DNA of 6,974 bases from Clostridiales bacterium (GTDB taxonomy: Bacteria; Bacillota; Clostridia; Christensenellales; Aristaeellaceae): contig SFFH01000070.1 of the NCBI GenBank assembly GCA_004557905.1, forward strand, positions 1-6,974. Reading direction: 5' to 3'. The translations under genes and the position numbers were made by a program. The notes beneath the pieces are model-generated. The model was not told where the DNA came from, made no database searches, and saw only the letters and a program-made list of their open reading frames with translations. This document shows positions 6,515 through 6,974 of the stretch, piece after piece (the stretch's first letter is position 1; every line of letters starts with the position of its first letter).

Positions 6515-6749
6515 ACGGATGAGCTGTCGGGTCTGTGGTTGCAAGTCGATGCCAGTCGCAGGCAAAACGATCCACGTAAGGCGGCCAAAGCGCCGGTGAG
6601 CATGGTGCGGCTTAGAAGTAAGTCCGTCCAGGAGTTCCTGAGAGGGTCAGTAGTGGGGCACAGCATGTGTATGAGCGAACGCTCCAGACGGCGAGTGTGG
6701 GGTCAAAGACCAGGTCAGCCGATAGCGTCATACCGATCTCTATTTTTTT
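6515..6749 (+). ncRNA. Structured noncoding RNA, probably raiA-motif class
   Basis: An RNA of about 235 nt fills the gap between comFC and the zinc-ribbon gene. A closing helix joins 6516-6530 to 6719-6735 (15 pairs including one G-U, with bulges at 6727 and 6732). Nested inside are 6535-6538/6572-6575, 6545-6548/6568-6571, 6550-6553/6561-6564, 6580-6583/6591-6594, 6611-6614/6619-6622 (GAAG loop), a helix 6624-6628/6687-6691 enclosing 6629-6632/6637-6640, 6658-6662/6666-6670 and 6673-6676/6681-6684 (GAAC loop), and 6701-6704/6708-6711. Its own promoter precedes it and seven T residues end it. The raiA-motif RNA of Bacillota and Actinomycetota is about this size, is elaborately folded, and typically lies between comFC and raiA. 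Published work in Clostridium acetobutylicum describes it as very abundant and links its loss to defects in sporulation and aggregation. Here comFC is in the expected place. Class membership rests on context, size and fold, not on a covariance search. A cis-regulatory leader is the main alternative. Confidence 0.75.
6719..6749 (+). terminator. Terminator formed by the RNA closing helix and T run
   Basis: The 3' strand of the closing helix (6719-6735, extendable to 6738 by pairing with 6514-6515) is followed within a few nt by seven T residues at 6743-6749. The helix partner lies about 190 nt upstream at 6516-6530, so this is a long-range terminator rather than a simple local hairpin. It would release the structured RNA just before the Shine-Dalgarno of the next gene. 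Confidence 0.6.
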
Positions 6750-6750
6750 C

Positions 6751-6765
6751 GGAGGGGAATATCCC
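6751..6765 (+). promoter_or_regulatory. Ribosome binding site of the zinc-ribbon gene
   Basis: GGAGGGG at 6751-6757 lies 8 nt before the ATG at 6766. GGG (6755-6757) can pair with CCC (6763-6765) across a short A/T loop, a small hairpin that could partly cover the site. The Shine-Dalgarno begins two nt after the T run of the terminator. Confidence 0.75.
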
Positions 6766-6974
6766 ATGTATCAGGACAAGACTTTGACCTGCAGAGACTG
6801 TGGCCAGGAATTTGTGTTCACCGCTGGTGAGCAGGAGTTCTATGCGGAGAAGGGCTTCCAGAATGAGCCGACTCGCTGCAAGGCCTGCCGCATCGCCCGC
6901 AAGAACAGCCGCCCGGCTACCGGTGAGGCTCAGCAGCGCGAAATGTACGAGACCACCTGTGCGCAGTGTGGCGC
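6766..6974 (+). CDS. Zinc-ribbon domain protein (zf-trcl type), 3' end outside window
   Basis: The frame opens at ATG 6766 and runs off the window after 69 codons with no stop. The product begins MYQDKTLTCRDCGQEFVF. C9 and C12 with C38 and C41 form a first CxxC...CxxC zinc site. FTAGEQEFYAEKGFQNEP (18-35) between them is the hallmark of the small 'probable zinc-ribbon' (zf-trcl) proteins of Firmicutes. C65 and C68 (CAQCG) look like the start of a second zinc module, as in two-module members of about 90-120 residues. The biochemical role of the family is unknown; nucleic-acid binding is a common guess for such ribbons. Codon use is less GC-biased at third positions than in recD2 (for example GAC TGT GGC, ACC GCT GGT), which may reflect high expression. 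No promoter fits between the T run and the ATG, so its transcription appears to pass through the structured RNA. Confidence 0.88.
   Translation, partial: MYQDKTLTCRDCGQEFVFTAGEQEFYAEKGFQNEPTRCKACRIARKNSRPATGEAQQREMYETTCAQCG

Noticed and set aside
6515..6749. The leader as a T-box or a classical metabolite riboswitch
   Set aside because: I see no T-box sequence (AGGGUGGNACCGCG-like) and no core I recognise from cobalamin, SAM, TPP, FMN or lysine riboswitches. The comFC context fits the raiA-motif RNA better.
6539..6787. 82-codon plus-strand frame across the ncRNA
   Set aside because: It starts inside the structured RNA, passes through the terminator T run, and overlaps the start of the zinc-ribbon gene out of frame. 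There is no Shine-Dalgarno, and the sequence is explained by RNA helices.
1..6974. CRISPR array, tRNA, insertion sequence or defence system
   Set aside because: No regularly spaced direct repeats, no cloverleaf with a TTCRA arm, and no transposase, integrase, restriction or toxin motifs were seen on either strand. The coding content is ordinary chromosomal housekeeping.

Overview
The window is about 7 kb of GC-rich DNA carrying a compact, co-directional (+ strand) run of chromosomal housekeeping genes. The combination of RNase J, a YlbF-family protein, MltG, a peptidase-U32-type tRNA hydroxylation protein, RecD2 and ComFC points to Bacillota. High GC, strong Shine-Dalgarno sites and the last gene, a zinc-ribbon protein of a type common in anaerobic Firmicutes, suggest a high-GC Clostridia lineage, perhaps a gut anaerobe. 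That assignment is an inference from gene content; no species can be named. I see no plasmid, phage or transposon genes.

Layout. (1) 1-438: C-terminal end of ribonuclease J. (2) 439-518: short hairpin-rich spacer. (3) 519-3339: ylbF-like gene, mltG and a trhP2-like U32 gene, separated by only 16 and 18 nt, so probably one operon. It resembles the yrrL-yrrM-yrrN-yrrO cluster of Bacillus subtilis, but the methyltransferase (yrrM/trmR) and the first U32 gene (yrrN) are absent from between mltG and the U32 gene. (4) 3340-3466: a 127-nt spacer containing two back-to-back perfect hairpins that look like a dispersed repeat. (5) 3467-6474: recD2 and comFC, coupled by an ATGA overlap. comFC ends in an unusual A-rich tail. 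(6) 6458-6750: a long inverted repeat and possible LacI/CcpA-type operator, a strong promoter with a perfect TATAAT, and an RNA of about 235 nt with many nested helices whose closing helix runs into seven T residues. Its place beside comFC and its architecture match the raiA-motif noncoding RNA class. (7) 6766-6974: start of a zinc-ribbon protein gene cut by the window end.

How the parts relate. RNase J and YlbF-like proteins both belong to Gram-positive mRNA decay. MltG trims or terminates glycan strands in the wall, the U32 protein modifies tRNA wobble uridine, RecD2 is a DNA-repair helicase, and ComFC is a DNA-uptake or recombination accessory. The most noteworthy element is the structured RNA. 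The downstream gene has only 16 nt between the terminator-like T run and its start codon, so its mRNA probably must be transcribed through that RNA.
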